64,000 nt of DNA, taken from positions 372,001-436,000 of the forward strand of contig BLAL01000034.1 in the NCBI GenBank assembly GCA_015698045.1. Reading direction: 5' to 3'. A program made the position numbers and the translations under genes. The notes below the pieces were generated by a model. The model was given only the letters and a program-made list of their open reading frames with translations, was not told where the DNA came from and did no database searches. Positions 47,270 through 58,900 of the stretch are shown here, piece by piece; the stretch's first letter is position 1, and every line of letters starts with the position of its first letter. This stretch comes from Rhizophagus clarus (Eukaryota; Glomeromycota; Glomeromycetes; Glomerales; Glomeraceae).

Positions 47270-48936
47270 TTATTTCAATTCGTCTTGTGTAATGTTTGGT
47301 ACAATGCCAATTTTTTCCCATTTAAGAACCTTTTTATGATGTTCTTTTAGAGGTCCAAATTCTCCTTTAGCACTTATGCAATTATAAGAGGAAGGAGGAA
47401 GTGGTTCGTTAAGAGTATTTGTCACTCTATCTATGAATTCGACTGTACGTTCATACGACGTTGTAGTGCAAGCATGTTCAAAAGCCTAGAACATATAATA
47501 GAAGAATTAATTTTTATTAAAAGCTTTTTTTATCTAAACAAAATATTTTATTTACTTGGAATACATGAGGCATTTCTTCATATATTTCGAGTGTAGTATT
47601 TGTTGGAACTTGGAATGGAGATTTTTCAAATTTACCAGCATTATAAGATGGACCCTTATACTTAGCTGGTTCAACAGACCTGTGAGCAAAATAAATTGCT
47701 TCATCTCGTAATCTTTCATCATCTCCTGCTACCTGCATTATTTAAATAAATTCTTTTTAAGTACATAAATATCTAAGAGAAAATCATGAGATAATTTTTC
47801 TTACTAATAATAAAGGAGGCAAATCGCCTAAGCTTTCAGCTAACATTGGACTAACATATGGAATTGCTAGACCTTCATTAGGTGCATATATTTGAAATCT
47901 TCCATCAGGTCTATCAAAAGATTCATGCCAAATCTTGGGTCCAAGATTTTGATTTTTAATCTTTGCCGTGAGGGCAGCGGCTTTCTCTTTAAATTCTTTA
48001 GTAACTTGAGATTCAGAATAATTAATACCTCCTGTCGGATTTGAAATATAATCCACACTTTCATCATCTGTTATCGAAGGAGTGCTGTATGTAAGATCTA
48101 CAAATGGGCTCTGTAACGTGACGCAATATTACGTGTGAATGATTAACAATTAACTATATAAAGAAACTAAATTTTTATTTACCCAACCAGCGATACCAGC
48201 GCATGATGGCAAACCGGCATCACGTATAGCAAGACCAAGAGCCAAGCTTAACCCGCCTCCGGCACTTACACCGGAAATTACAATGTTTTTTGGATTTATA
48301 GGTTCGAAGCCTGCATCTTTTGGAGGATTTAATAGATATAAATAAGCAGCTAATGCATCTTGTAATGCGGCAGGAAATTGATTTTGAGGTGCAAGTCGAT
48401 AATTGATTGCTATTTAAGAAAATTTTTGGTTAGGTAATATATTAATATTGTTTAATTTAATTCTTACTTACCTAAAACTCTTGTATCTGCTTTCTTAGCA
48501 AGAGAACTTGTAATACCACGATGAGATTCTTTACTACACAAACAATAACCTCCACCATGTAAGAACAAAATTGTTTTCCTAATTTCTCTTTTTTCCCATC
48601 CATCATTAGGAACCTGAATCCATTCAGTATTAATTCCATCATCTTTCAAATCTTTCCATTCAGTATCTAAGACATGTTCATAAGGTTTCAAAATTTTCTC
48701 AAGATGAGCCTGAGCTTCGTGTCTATATTTATTATCTATCTTGAATTCATTTATCGTCACATCAGCTTTTACTGGAGCAGGACGAGAAGTACCCATTTGC
48801 TTTTGCTCAATTGTTGTAACATTGGAATTTTTGTAAGTTGATTTTATTATTGCCCAAGTTAAATGAAAATTTAAATCCTAGGTGGACCAATAAGATAATG
48901 GCTTATTGTTGTAGAAAATTTTGCAAAGTTGATCAT
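47270..48936 (-). pseudogene. HSL-family alpha/beta hydrolase, array copy 3, broken by a 10-bp deletion in exon 1
   Basis: Exons equivalent to the siblings are 48936-48472, 48409-48183, 48110-47805, 47732-47556 and 47485-47270. After LIGPPR, 10 bp present in copies 1 and 2 are missing (junction at about 48876/48877), giving a stop at 48873-48871. Everything downstream is open and keeps HGGGYC, GVSAGG, GDDERLRDE and PHVF. The last Y of HGGGYY is C here. Translation from the internal Met at 48796 would still include all catalytic motifs, so a shortened protein is possible. Confidence 0.75.
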
Positions 48937-48978
48937 TTTCAAAATAGTAAATGTAAAGATTTAGTACAAGTAATGGTT

Positions 48979-48988
48979 CTATTTATAC
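48979..48988 (-). promoter_or_regulatory. TATA-like box of hydrolase copy 3
   Basis: GTATAAATAG on the minus strand, 43-52 nt before the original ATG. Confidence 0.45.
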
Positions 48989-50759
48989 GATAATAAAAAA
49001 TATTTCGGGCATAGTTTGATTAAAAATATGTATACTCATTATTACATTGTTTAGATATTAAAATAATCGTACGATACGACATAAATAATTTTACCGTATT
49101 TGTCCAGATTTACATTAAGGGTTTTATTTCTTGCATCAAATATTCTTTCATTGTAGGTTACATCATGATCGTGTCCCCCCACTTTTCTTCCTACGTTATT
49201 TTTTTGTGGCGCATCAACCTCATTTACTTTTTGTGTGACATTCGTCTTAGAAAACTTTGACTGCAAATTTTTTTTGCTTTCACACTTTTAAATACGAAGA
49301 AAATTAAATTTTCATACTTTACAGCATAAAATATTGAGTTTATATTTAAAATTTTGTTTTTTAAAAATAAATAAATTATTTTCTTTACAAAAGTTAACAT
49401 AACAAATAAAAATATGCTTTGTCAATAAAAAAATATTGATAAGTTCATTTGAAATTTATGTCTGCTTACTTATTAATAAAAGTACAATAAATAACACTTA
49501 AATAAGTACAAAAACGCGTATCTCATAATAGATTTAATAAAATACTAAGTACAATAAATAACACCTAAATAAATATAAAAAACGCAAATAGACATAAAAA
49601 TGTATAACGCGCTCAATATTGTTACAAAATGTAATAATTTACTCCACAAATATGTAAGATAACTCAATAAAAATATCTGGGTTATGCTATACTTGTTAAG
49701 TAACTTTGGTTAAAGCAAACTATACTTTAAAGGCTAAATAAAGTACCTACTAAATCTTTGTATAAAGAATATAAACAGAGAATAAAAACAGTTAATATAG
49801 TAGTTAAAAATAAACCAGTAGTAAAGTTTATACTCAATAAATATTTGTTTTCAGTTTTTTTATAAGCTTTTTTCTGATATTAAAAGAACGAGAAAAAAGA
49901 AGGGAGAGTTTTAAAAGTTACAAAATTACTGCTGTTAAACGTAAATAAACAAATAAATCAATGAGGCTGATGTAATCACGTAGGGGAAGTTGATACTGGG
50001 GAAGCTTGTTTTAATTAGACCAATCTATTTTTAGAAATGGAGCTTGGAATTTTCGAAATTAACTATTATTAGATTTATCAACTTTATCTATTTTATTGTG
50101 GGAATACTGTAAATTCTAAAGCAAAAAAAGAAATACGCAACAAATTAAATTATAAATACAAAATTCAATTTAAGAATATCTATTCAAAAATAAAACATGC
50201 AATCCGAGTTGCTACCTTTTTGTTCCTCGTTTAAGTCATGAAATTCTCTTCATGTCATTCAGTCATCACTAAATTTAAAGAGCAACAGTACAAACTTTGC
50301 ACAACTTTCTCTCACGTAACTACAGTCTCATAATTATTTAACATTTATGTTCAAACTTCAATTTATCATAAATCTACAATATGATATCTAGTTATATAAT
50401 TGCGCTATGTGTATTAACAAAGATAAGAAATATTAATTTTAAATCAACACTTCCTTATGACAAATGAAATGGTTAATATTTTCAATACGTTTATTTATGG
50501 ATTGTTATAACATAATTATCGTCATTTAAATTTATAAAGTGAAAAAAATCCTAACTTGTTAAAATAAGTTAAAATAAATAAATATACAAATAAATAAATA
50601 ACAAATAAGAACATTGATAACACCAATATATACGAAAACTAAAGCTTTGATGTCCTAAAAAAAAAGTTCGCGAATAAAATAAACTCATTTCATTTCTAAA
50701 TTAAATTCATTTACTACTAATTTACTTACAATTCATGTGAAGTAACCTCTGAATTTATT
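48989..50759. other. Intergenic DNA between hydrolase copies 3 and 4, with a foreign-looking insert
   Basis: The ends match the other units (48989-49170, and about 50010-50750). Sequence at about 49175-50005 has no counterpart in units 1 or 2. It carries a C-run and, on the minus strand, a short protein-like frame (NVTQKVNEVDAPQKNN). The relic exons found in units 1 and 2 are absent here. Confidence 0.55.
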
Positions 50760-52471
50760 TCAATTCGTTTCTGTGGTATTTGGTATAATACCAATTTTTT
50801 CCCAATTAAGAACCTTTTTATGATGTTCTTTTATAGGTTCAAATTCTCCTTTAACACTTATGCAATTATAAGAGGAAGGAGGAAGTGGTTCGTTAAGAGC
50901 ATTTGTCACTCTATCTATGAATTCGACTGTACGTTCATACGACTTTGTAGTGCTAGCATGTTCCATAATCTAGAACATAAAATAGAATAATTAATTTTTA
51001 TTAAAAAAACTTTTTTTTTTATCTAAACCAAATATTTATTTACTTGGAATACGTGAGGCATTTCTTCATATATTTCGAGTGTAGTATTTGTTGGAGTTTG
51101 GAATGGAGATTTTTCAAATTTATCAGCATTATAGGATGGACCCTTATATTTAGTTGGTTCAGCAGATCTATGAGCAAAATAAATTATTTCATCTCGTAAT
51201 CTTTCATCATCTCCCGCCACCTGTATACTCAAATAAATCCTTTTTAAATACATAAACATTCAAGAGGGGATCATGAGATATATATTTAATTCTTACCAAC
51301 AATAAAGGAGGCAAATCGCCTAAACTTTCAGCTAACATTGGACTAACATATGGAATTGCTAGACCTTCATTAGGTACATATAATTGAAATCTTCTATCAG
51401 GTCTATCAAAAGAATCATGCCAAATTTTGGGACCAAGATTTTGATTTTTAATCTTTGCTGTGAGGACAGCAGCTTTTTCTTTATATTCTTTACTAACTTG
51501 AGATTCTGCATGATTAATACCTCCTTTCGGATTTGAAAGAAAATCTATACATTCATCATCTGATATCGAAGGAGTGCTGAGTGTAAGATCTACAAATGGA
51601 CTCTGTAACGTGACGCAATACACGTATGAATGATTAGCAATTAACTATATAAAGAAACTAAATTATATTTACCCAACCAACGATACCAGCGCATGATGGC
51701 AAACCAGCATCACGTATAGCAAGACCAAGAGCCAAGCTTAAACCGCCTCCAGCACTTGCACCGGCAATTACAATGTTTTTTGGATTTAAAGGTTCGAATC
51801 CCGCATCTTTTGGAGGATTTAAGAGATACAAATAAGCAGCCAATGCATCATGTAATGCGGCGGGAAATTGATTTTGAGGAGCAAGACGATAATTGATTAC
51901 TATATAAAAAATTTTTGTTTAGTGATATATATAGAAGATTGATGAGAACTCCATTCTTCTAAGATTTTAACTTACCTAAAACTCTTGCATTCGCTTTTTT
52001 GGCAAAAATACTTGTAGTACCACGAGGAGTTTCTTTATTGAACAAATAATAACCTCCACCGTGTAAATACAAAATAGTTTTCCTGGTTTCTTTTTTTTCC
52101 CATGCATCATTAGGAACCTGAACCCATTCACTAACAATTCCATCATCTTTCAGATCTTTCCACTCAGTATCTAAAACATGTTCATAAGGTTTCAAAATTT
52201 TTTCAAGAGGAACTTGAGCTTCGTGTCTATATTTATTATCTATCTTGAATTCATTTATTATCACGCCAGCTGGTACAGGAACTGGACGAAAAGTATACTC
52301 TTGCATTTGCTCAATTGTTTTAGCACTGATACTGGTACTTCCGAACGCTGACTTATACATTGCCCAAGTTAAATGAAATTTTAAGCTCCATGAAGGTCTA
52401 GGTGGTCCGCTAAGATAATGATTTATTGTTGTAGAAATTAATAAAGGAGAAGATTTTATAGAATCGATCAT
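50760..52471 (-). CDS. HSL-family alpha/beta hydrolase, array copy 4
   Basis: Exons 52471-51976, 51899-51673, 51602-51297, 51220-51044 and 50969-50760 total 1416 nt (471 aa). The N-terminus has a seven-residue insert relative to copies 1-3 (SSPLLISTT). HGGGYY, GASAGG, GDDERLRDE and PHVF are intact. It is more diverged than copies 1-3 and closest to copy 5. The TATA-like word TATAAGTAG is about 50 nt upstream. It is probably a soluble cytosolic esterase; the substrate is unknown. Confidence 0.87.
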
Positions 52472-52732
52472 TTTCAAAATAGTAAAGCTATAATGTAAAA
52501 GATTTAGTACAAATAACTACTCTACTTATAATAGAACAAAAATCTTTGGAAAAATCGAAAAAAGTTCAAGATTTACTATTATGTCGATATTAAATAAAAC
52601 TCATTGAGAAATCAAATAATTGTATCACTCATGTGATTCTTGATTATTGATATCAACAAATTTGGTGATTTAATCTTGTGTATGATTAAATTGAAAAAAG
52701 AATTATAAAGGTAGTATTTCTGTATGTACTAT

Positions 52733-52915
52733 TTAATCAAGTGTAAAATTAATGACGTCAAGATATGTTTCACTAACGCCATCATCTTTTGGAAAATAAA
52801 TCAATAAAACTGGACTTATAACAAGATGATGATTCATATTCGAATTTGGGATCGCCACATTTCCAATTCGAGATTTTGGCCCATCGCTAGTATAAACCAA
52901 GTAACTTTCTCTCAC
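52733..52915 (-). CDS. Short unknown frame between hydrolase copies 4 and 5
   Basis: A 60-aa frame starts at ATG 52915 (MRESYLVYTSDGPKSRIGNV ... YFPKDDGVSETYLDVINF). Its composition is more protein-like than surrounding frames, but its start overlaps sequence shared with intergenic DNA of the other units (the ctttctctcac word). It is not recognised and may be an exon fragment. Confidence 0.22.
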   Translation of the reverse strand: MRESYLVYTSDGPKSRIGNVAIPNSNMNHHLVISPVLLIYFPKDDGVSETYLDVINFTLD

Positions 52916-53105
52916 GAAACTGCAATATTATAATCGTTTTTCAATTGTATTCATTATTTATATTTATTGGCGTATATTTTTTTAACATCTTATTGAGAAA
53001 CAAAAGATTGACAATTGCGCCCGTTTTTGTTGAATACGTGTTCGCTACGAGTAAAATAATAATAACCTAAGAATGGTTTTCGGAAAATTAATCTAACATT
53101 ATAGT

Positions 53106-53122
53106 ATATATATATATATATA
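53106..53122. repeat. (TA)n microsatellite
   Basis: A TA tract of about 17 bp in intergenic DNA. Confidence 0.7.
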
Positions 53123-53668
53123 ATTAAATGACAAAATTAACATCATCATCTTCGGTTCCTGAAATTTTTATCCAAACTTCTCTTTCCAAAAGATTTCTAA
53201 GAAAAAAAGAGAATCGAACTTCTTTCATTCAATTCAATCTGGAAAGCATCCGGTTAATTTCTTACACCCGAACGTGACAATGATGTTCGGTGACATTTAG
53301 CCATGCGATTGTGCGTCGTTGCATTATAGATGATAATACTAAATAAAGTTAAATCGATTTATATCTAATTTTCATTAAGATATCAATATCACAATTACTT
53401 TGAATATTTTTCAACGCGTTTATTTATAAATGAATACAACACAATATTGTTATTTCAAATCATAAAAAAAAACATTAAAATAATTTTAAACAAAAAATAA
53501 ATAAATAAATCAATGAAGAAAATAAGCGAGAACACTAACAATACTAATATAGAAAGTTCCAGTGTCCTAAAAAAAAGGAACTGAAGGTTACAAATTTTCC
53601 AAATACAAATATAAAGGAAATTAACATGCATTTATTATTTCTAAATTTAAATTCATTTATTAATTTGT

Positions 53669-55427
53669 TCACAATGAAGTAATATTAAACTCAGTTCGTG
53701 TGATGTTTGGTACAATACCAATTTTTTCCCAGTTAAGAACTCTTTTATGATGATCCTTTAAAGGTCCAAACTCTCCTTTAGCACTTATGCAGTTATAAGA
53801 AGAAGGAGGAAGTGGTTCGTTAAGAGCGCTTGTTACTCTATTTATGAATTCGACCATACGTTCATAACACCTTGTGGTGCTAGGATGTTCCATCCCCTAG
53901 AATATAGAAATAGAAGAATTAGTTTTTAAATAAATAAATAAAAAAAAAAAATTCACCAAATATATTGTTAATTAAGTTAACATTACTAGCTTACTTGGAA
54001 TACGTGAAGCATTTCTTCGTATACTTCAAGTGTAGTATTTGTTGGAGTTTGGAATGGAGATTTTTCAAATTTACCAGCATTGTAAGATGGACCTTTATAT
54101 TTAGTTGGTTCAGCAGATCTATGAGCAAAATAAATTACTTCATCTCGTAATCTTTCATCACCTCCCGTTACCTGTATACTCAAATAAATCCTTTTTAAGT
54201 ACATAAACATCTAAGTGGGAATCATGAGATATATTTTTAATTCTTACCAACAATAAAGGAGGTAAATTGCCCAAGCTTTCAGCTAACATTGGACTAACAT
54301 ATGGAATTGCTAGACCTTCATTAGGTGCATATATTTCTAATCTATAAGATCTGTCAAAAGAATCATGCCAAATTTTGGGACCAAGATTTTGATTCTTAAT
54401 CTTTGCTGTGAGGGCAGCGGCTTTTTCTTTAAATTCTTTTCTAACTTGAGATTCCGCGTGATCAATACCTCTCGCCAGATTTGGAAGGTAATCAATACAT
54501 TCGTCATCTGATACAGATGGCGTGCTGTGCGTAAGGTCAACTAATGGGCTCTGTAATGTGACATAGTATAATCATGTGAATGATTGGCAATTAAACTATA
54601 TAAAGAAACAATTCTTTATTATTTACCCAACAATTAATACCAGCGCATGATGGTAAACCAGCGTCACGTATAGCAAGACTAAGAGCCAAGCTTAAACCGG
54701 ATCCGGCACTATCACCGGAAATTACGATATTCTTTGGATTTAAAGGTTCAAACCCTGCATCTTTTGAGGGATTTAAGAGGTATAAATAAGCAGCCAATGC
54801 ATCTTGTAATCCAGCTGGAAATTGATTTTGAGGTGCAAGCCGATAATTGATTGCTATTTAAGAAAATTTCTAGTTAAGCAAGTTATTACATTAAAATTGA
54901 TTATTTCCGTTCTTCCAAGGTTTCGACTCACCTAAAACTCTTGCATCTACTTTTTTGGCAATGGAACTTGTAACATTACGAGAAAATTCTTTGCTACACA
55001 AATAATAACCTCCACCGTGTAAATACAAGATAGTTTTCCTAACTTCTTTTTTTTCCCATCCATCATTAAGAACTTGAACCCATTCGACATTAATTCCGTC
55101 ATCCTTCAAATCTTTCCATTCAGTATCTAAGACATGTTCATAAGGTTTCAGAATTTTTTCAACATGAACTTGAGCTTCATGTCTATACTTATTATTTATC
55201 TTGAATTCGTTTATCATCACACCAGCTAATACAGGATTAGGACGAAAAGTATCCTCTTGCATTTGCTCGATTGTTTTAGCACTCATGGTGGTAGGTGAGA
55301 ACAATGATTTAAACAATGCATATAATAAATGACATTTTAAATTCCATGAAGGTCTAGGTGGTCCATTAATATAGTGTTTTATTGTTGTAGAAATTAACAA
55401 TGGAGAAAATTTTATAAAATCGGCCAT
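53669..55427 (-). CDS. HSL-family alpha/beta hydrolase, array copy 5 (canonical GDSAG elbow)
   Basis: Exons 55427-54932, 54853-54627, 54550-54248, 54171-53995 and 53896-53669 total 1431 nt (476 aa). Oxyanion motif HGGGYY, elbow GDSAGSG (the family consensus GDSAG), acid region GGDERLRDE and LHVF for the catalytic His. The acid motif has Gly-Gly-Asp where its siblings have Gly-Asp-Asp, but the Asp aligned with the likely catalytic residue is kept. The exon 1 donor is GTGAGT rather than GTAAGT. It may be the most ancestral copy of the array. Confidence 0.87.
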
Positions 55428-55470
55428 TTTCAAACTAGTAACTAGACTATAACGTAAAAGATTTAGTCGA

Positions 55471-55480
55471 TCTATTTATA
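55471..55480 (-). promoter_or_regulatory. TATA-like box of hydrolase copy 5
   Basis: TATAAATAGA on the minus strand, 44-53 nt before the ATG. Confidence 0.5.
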
Positions 55481-55916
55481 CAAGAATGAAACATCTTACG
55501 GAAAAAATCGAAAATAGATATCAAATAGAGTTGTATCACTCATGCGGTTCCTGTGATTGTTTCAATCGATAGGACAAATTTGGTGATCCCATTCCAAGTG
55601 TGTGCTATATAACAAAATTAATTTGATTAACATAATAAAAATTCTATTTTAATTAATAACATTATTTTAGTCACTAACGCCAAAAAATATATAATCAAGA
55701 ACCATTATTATAATCAAAATAAATCACAATAACTCTTTAATACCTTATTGGTAACTGGTCCAAAAACCTTAATCGGTTAAAACTTGATTGCATTAAAATT
55801 TTACTGAAATTGATGATTCACGTAAATTCTAAATCATAATAACGAAGATAAAAAATTTCGTAAAACATAAAGTATATATCAAATATATAACCATATTTTT
55901 TCACGTGCTAATACCT

Positions 55917-56032
55917 GCCTACACACACTTGTTTACATCCGTCTATATACTTGTCTGCTCATGCTTGTCTACACATACCTGTCTATTTGTACTTGTATAT
56001 ACATGCTTATCTACATTTTGCGCCTGCTTGTC
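55917..56032. repeat. Degenerate minisatellite (about 14-bp units of cttgtctacacatac type)
   Basis: Eight or so imperfect units alternating ctg/cttgtcta with acatac/acttg words. Short, pyrimidine-biased and non-coding. Confidence 0.65.
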
Positions 56033-56239
56033 GTTATAAATAATGAAATCATTTCTGCAGTGCTTCTACTATGAAATATGCGCTCCCTTATATAAGGTAA
56101 ACATATTATTCATTTGTGATAGGGACTCTCATTTTAGCCTTTTTCTTAGGTGCTAGTCGCAAGAGATAAATGGAATAAATGAATAATAAACGGTTTGGTA
56201 TTCACTATCAAATTCGTATTAACTGTTAAACGATTACGA

Positions 56240-56560
56240 TTTAAAAAATCTTGGATTTTTATGCTCTCAGATAGCAGGTATCAAACTCCCAAAGAAAATG
56301 TGATTTTAATACGATTATTTTTACAGTTTTGAAATAGGCAAAAATGGGAGTTCTGGGACAAAATTTCCGAATAGGTATACAAAAGTGTGAGGCCTCCCGG
56401 CCTCTTTCCCGATATATGAAATTTAAGAAATCTTTTTTAAACCCCAAATTAGTTGTCATAAGTACCAGTAAGCATATCAAGAATCCAATATAGCATTCAA
56501 GCTTAAAATCGAGCTGGATTCTTTTCCTGCTATCCAAATTTTCTGGTATTAAAATTAGCT
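56240..56560. other. Dispersed-repeat-like segment
   Basis: On the plus strand the frame KMGVLGQNFRIGIQK followed by CEASRPLSRYMKFKK is protein-like but has no start, and stops soon after. It has the look of a recurring transposon-tail sequence. The minus-strand frame over 56259-56537 is its shadow. Confidence 0.3.
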
Positions 56561-57592
56561 TAGAATTAAACCTGGGTTACCAATAATAAAACCATAACAT
56601 ATAACCCTTTCTAACCTGATTTTAAAACCAACCTGAATAACAAAAAGATTATACCATCCTATTTGCCATTAAAGTTAGGTAAGAGCTCAAAGGTTACGAA
56701 GTGATCGAAGAGCCTTCAAAGATTAAGTGCAAACCTAAAATATATACCAATATTTTATGCTATATTGCTTGCCTTAGAAACGAGCAAAGAGCACCAAGGA
56801 TTAAAGTATCTGAATGTGTTTTTGTGAGTTTTCTCAAGCCTAATAAGCATGCCATAGTTTCATGTTATTCTAGAATTAATTCTAGAAGTGATTCAAAGAT
56901 GTAAACAAAATCCTGATAAGTCTCACCTCAAAGAGGTGAGATTTATCAGTTTGGGATATCAAATTCTTGAATTAAGAATTATTGAGTCAATTCTAGCATA
57001 TAATTAATTTCACAATATGCAAAAACTAATTCTAAAACCATGATTTCCTTAACTTTATGCAAATATATCATAAAATTAAAGAAGATTACAAAAATATTAT
57101 GGGCAAGACCCAAAATTCTTAATGCCATTATGGAATTATATAAGTTATACTATAAAGTATAAACTAGTCAAGGATTATTTCATTACAAAAACACAAATTA
57201 ATAAGAAAGCAGAAGATTTTCTTAATTCATAAGTACTCGCTGGGATAGCAATTCTGTATTAAAGGAAATAACTATTAATTTTTCTTTTACAAAAGAACTT
57301 TCAGAATATTTGATCACATAATCATCATTATTAATTAATTCAAAGGAAACTTCTTCCAGCCAATATAAAATTGGCTAGTTTTTTTATATCATAAATTGAC
57401 AGATATAATAAATATATGAAAACCAATTCAAATCATCAACATAACATCTCCTATTATAGTGTAAAAAGTGGGATAATAAAGATAATTAGATGGAAATATA
57501 GCAGATAGATCAATCACGTAACATAGTAGTACAAGTTATTTTTAGAATTTTTTTTTTTTAGTTTAGATTTTTATTTTATTAGAAAAAATAAT
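56561..57592. other. Gene-free repeat-flanked stretch
   Basis: Only short frames; contains the 17-bp hairpin and a second small hairpin (AGCCAAT / ATTGGCT) at about 57358-57376. Confidence 0.4.
56913..56949. repeat. Near-perfect 17-bp hairpin
   Basis: CTGATAAGTCTCACCTC (56913-56929) pairs with GAGGTGAGATTTATCAG (56933-56949) across an AAA loop, with one G/T wobble. It could be an inverted-repeat scar of a transposon or a structured RNA element. Confidence 0.7.
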
Positions 57593-57913
57593 ATTAGAAA
57601 CAGTGTTCGGCAAATGACTTGAAATGACAAATGATTCAAATGACAAATGACAAATAACATATCATTTCATTGCTCAAATGATAAATAACCTGAGTCATTT
57701 GAATGTAATGTTGGCCGGTACTATAGTTCTGGCCTGCATTATGTTTTTACTTTATTTTTTTATTTTTGATCGAATCACATGATAAGAATATTAACCAATC
57801 AAATCAAATGACTGAAATGACCAAATAACAAAAAATTATGAATAATGACAAATAATTAGCTAAATCATTTGAATGGTCAAATGACCAGGTCATTTCTGAA
57901 CACCAATTAGAAA
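57593..57913. mobile_element. hAT-type MITE, 305 bp, with perfect 8-bp target-site duplication
   Basis: The element spans 57601-57905. ATTAGAAA occurs directly at both flanks (57593-57600 and 57906-57913). The left end CAGTGTTCGGCAAATGACTTG and the inverted right end share the core GTGTTC-x-G-x-AAATGAC-x-TG. The inside is full of CAAATGAC/GTCATTTG subterminal words on both strands. There is no coding frame. Confidence 0.85.
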
Positions 57914-58738
57914 TATAGTAGGAATAATTTTTTATAGTGATTTAATTAAAGAAATAAATATTTGAAGAAAAGAATGATGTAATGCTAAACAATGCCAAGC
58001 ATTACAATTTATAAATCACCATTTAAAAGAAAAAGGAATGAATGACTATATTTAGAAAAAAGAAAGATAGATTTTAGTAGGAAAACATTTTCTTATATTT
58101 CTTATGACCATAGTTTAATGAAATTTTATTTTATATAAAAAGATATATTTATTTGACTTACTTTCAGTAGTTAAGAAGTTTTGCAGAAAATAATAATAAA
58201 GGAAAATTATGCTTAAATGAAATTTTAAAGGAGAAATATTTTAAATGTTGTCTTTTAGTAGCTTTATTGAAAGGGAGTTATTAATTTAAATTTCAAATTG
58301 AACTGATAATTCTTGATATTTATGTCAAATAAAGTGTGAAGTTATATTCAAATAAAATTAAAAATGAAAAGTTGTGATGAGAGCTATTATCAAATAAAAT
58401 TTGAATAAATCATATATGAAAAAGAATATGATTAAAAGAAATATGTTTTCTTATAAAATTTAAAAAGCATTTATTGCTACTGTTAAGGAATTAGTTTCCT
58501 AATAAAATAAGAAAATAAGAGAAATATCTTTGAGAAATTAAAAAAATTTAAATTAAGCAAATGAAATAAGTTTTATGTAAGAAAATAAAGAACTGGCGTA
58601 ACATTAAAAAAAACAGTTTTCATCCTACACTATCCTCTAAATTACTAGATTATAGCAAATATTGCATAAGAATATTACCAAAAAGCTTTTTTCTATCAAA
58701 CTTATTAGACAGTTCTAAAAATAAGAATACTTAACATC
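57914..58738. other. Gene-free AT-rich stretch
   Basis: There is a small inverted repeat TGTAATGCT / AGCATTACA at about 57977-58004. Otherwise nothing is supported. Confidence 0.4.
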
Positions 58739-58900
58739 TTAACAAATAGAGATGTGATCTAGATAAGATTTTATGATCCATAATCTGATTTAGATCAATC
58801 TGGATTCATCTGTTAAATTTTAGATCAATCTGAAATTTTTTTTACAAAAAATAAAATATTTAAATCAGATCATCAAATTCATAATTCAAACTCAAATCAG

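Noticed and set aside
48739..48800. Treating hydrolase copy 3 as an intact gene starting at internal Met 48796
   Set aside because: It loses the N-terminal helix present in all siblings, and an upstream ATG with the family N-terminus exists. Kept as a pseudogene with this as an alternative.
51786..51806. ggttcgaatcccgc on the plus strand, resembling a tRNA B-box
   Set aside because: It lies antisense inside exon 2 of hydrolase copy 4 and no cloverleaf or A-box can be built around it. Its siblings have the same coding sequence with substitutions.
53965..54150. 61-aa plus-strand frame
   Set aside because: It is antisense to exon 4 of hydrolase copy 5.
57358..57376. Helitron 3' end at GCCAAT...ATTGGCTAG
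   Set aside because: The CTAG overlaps the hairpin arm rather than lying several bases downstream, so it does not fit Helitron geometry.
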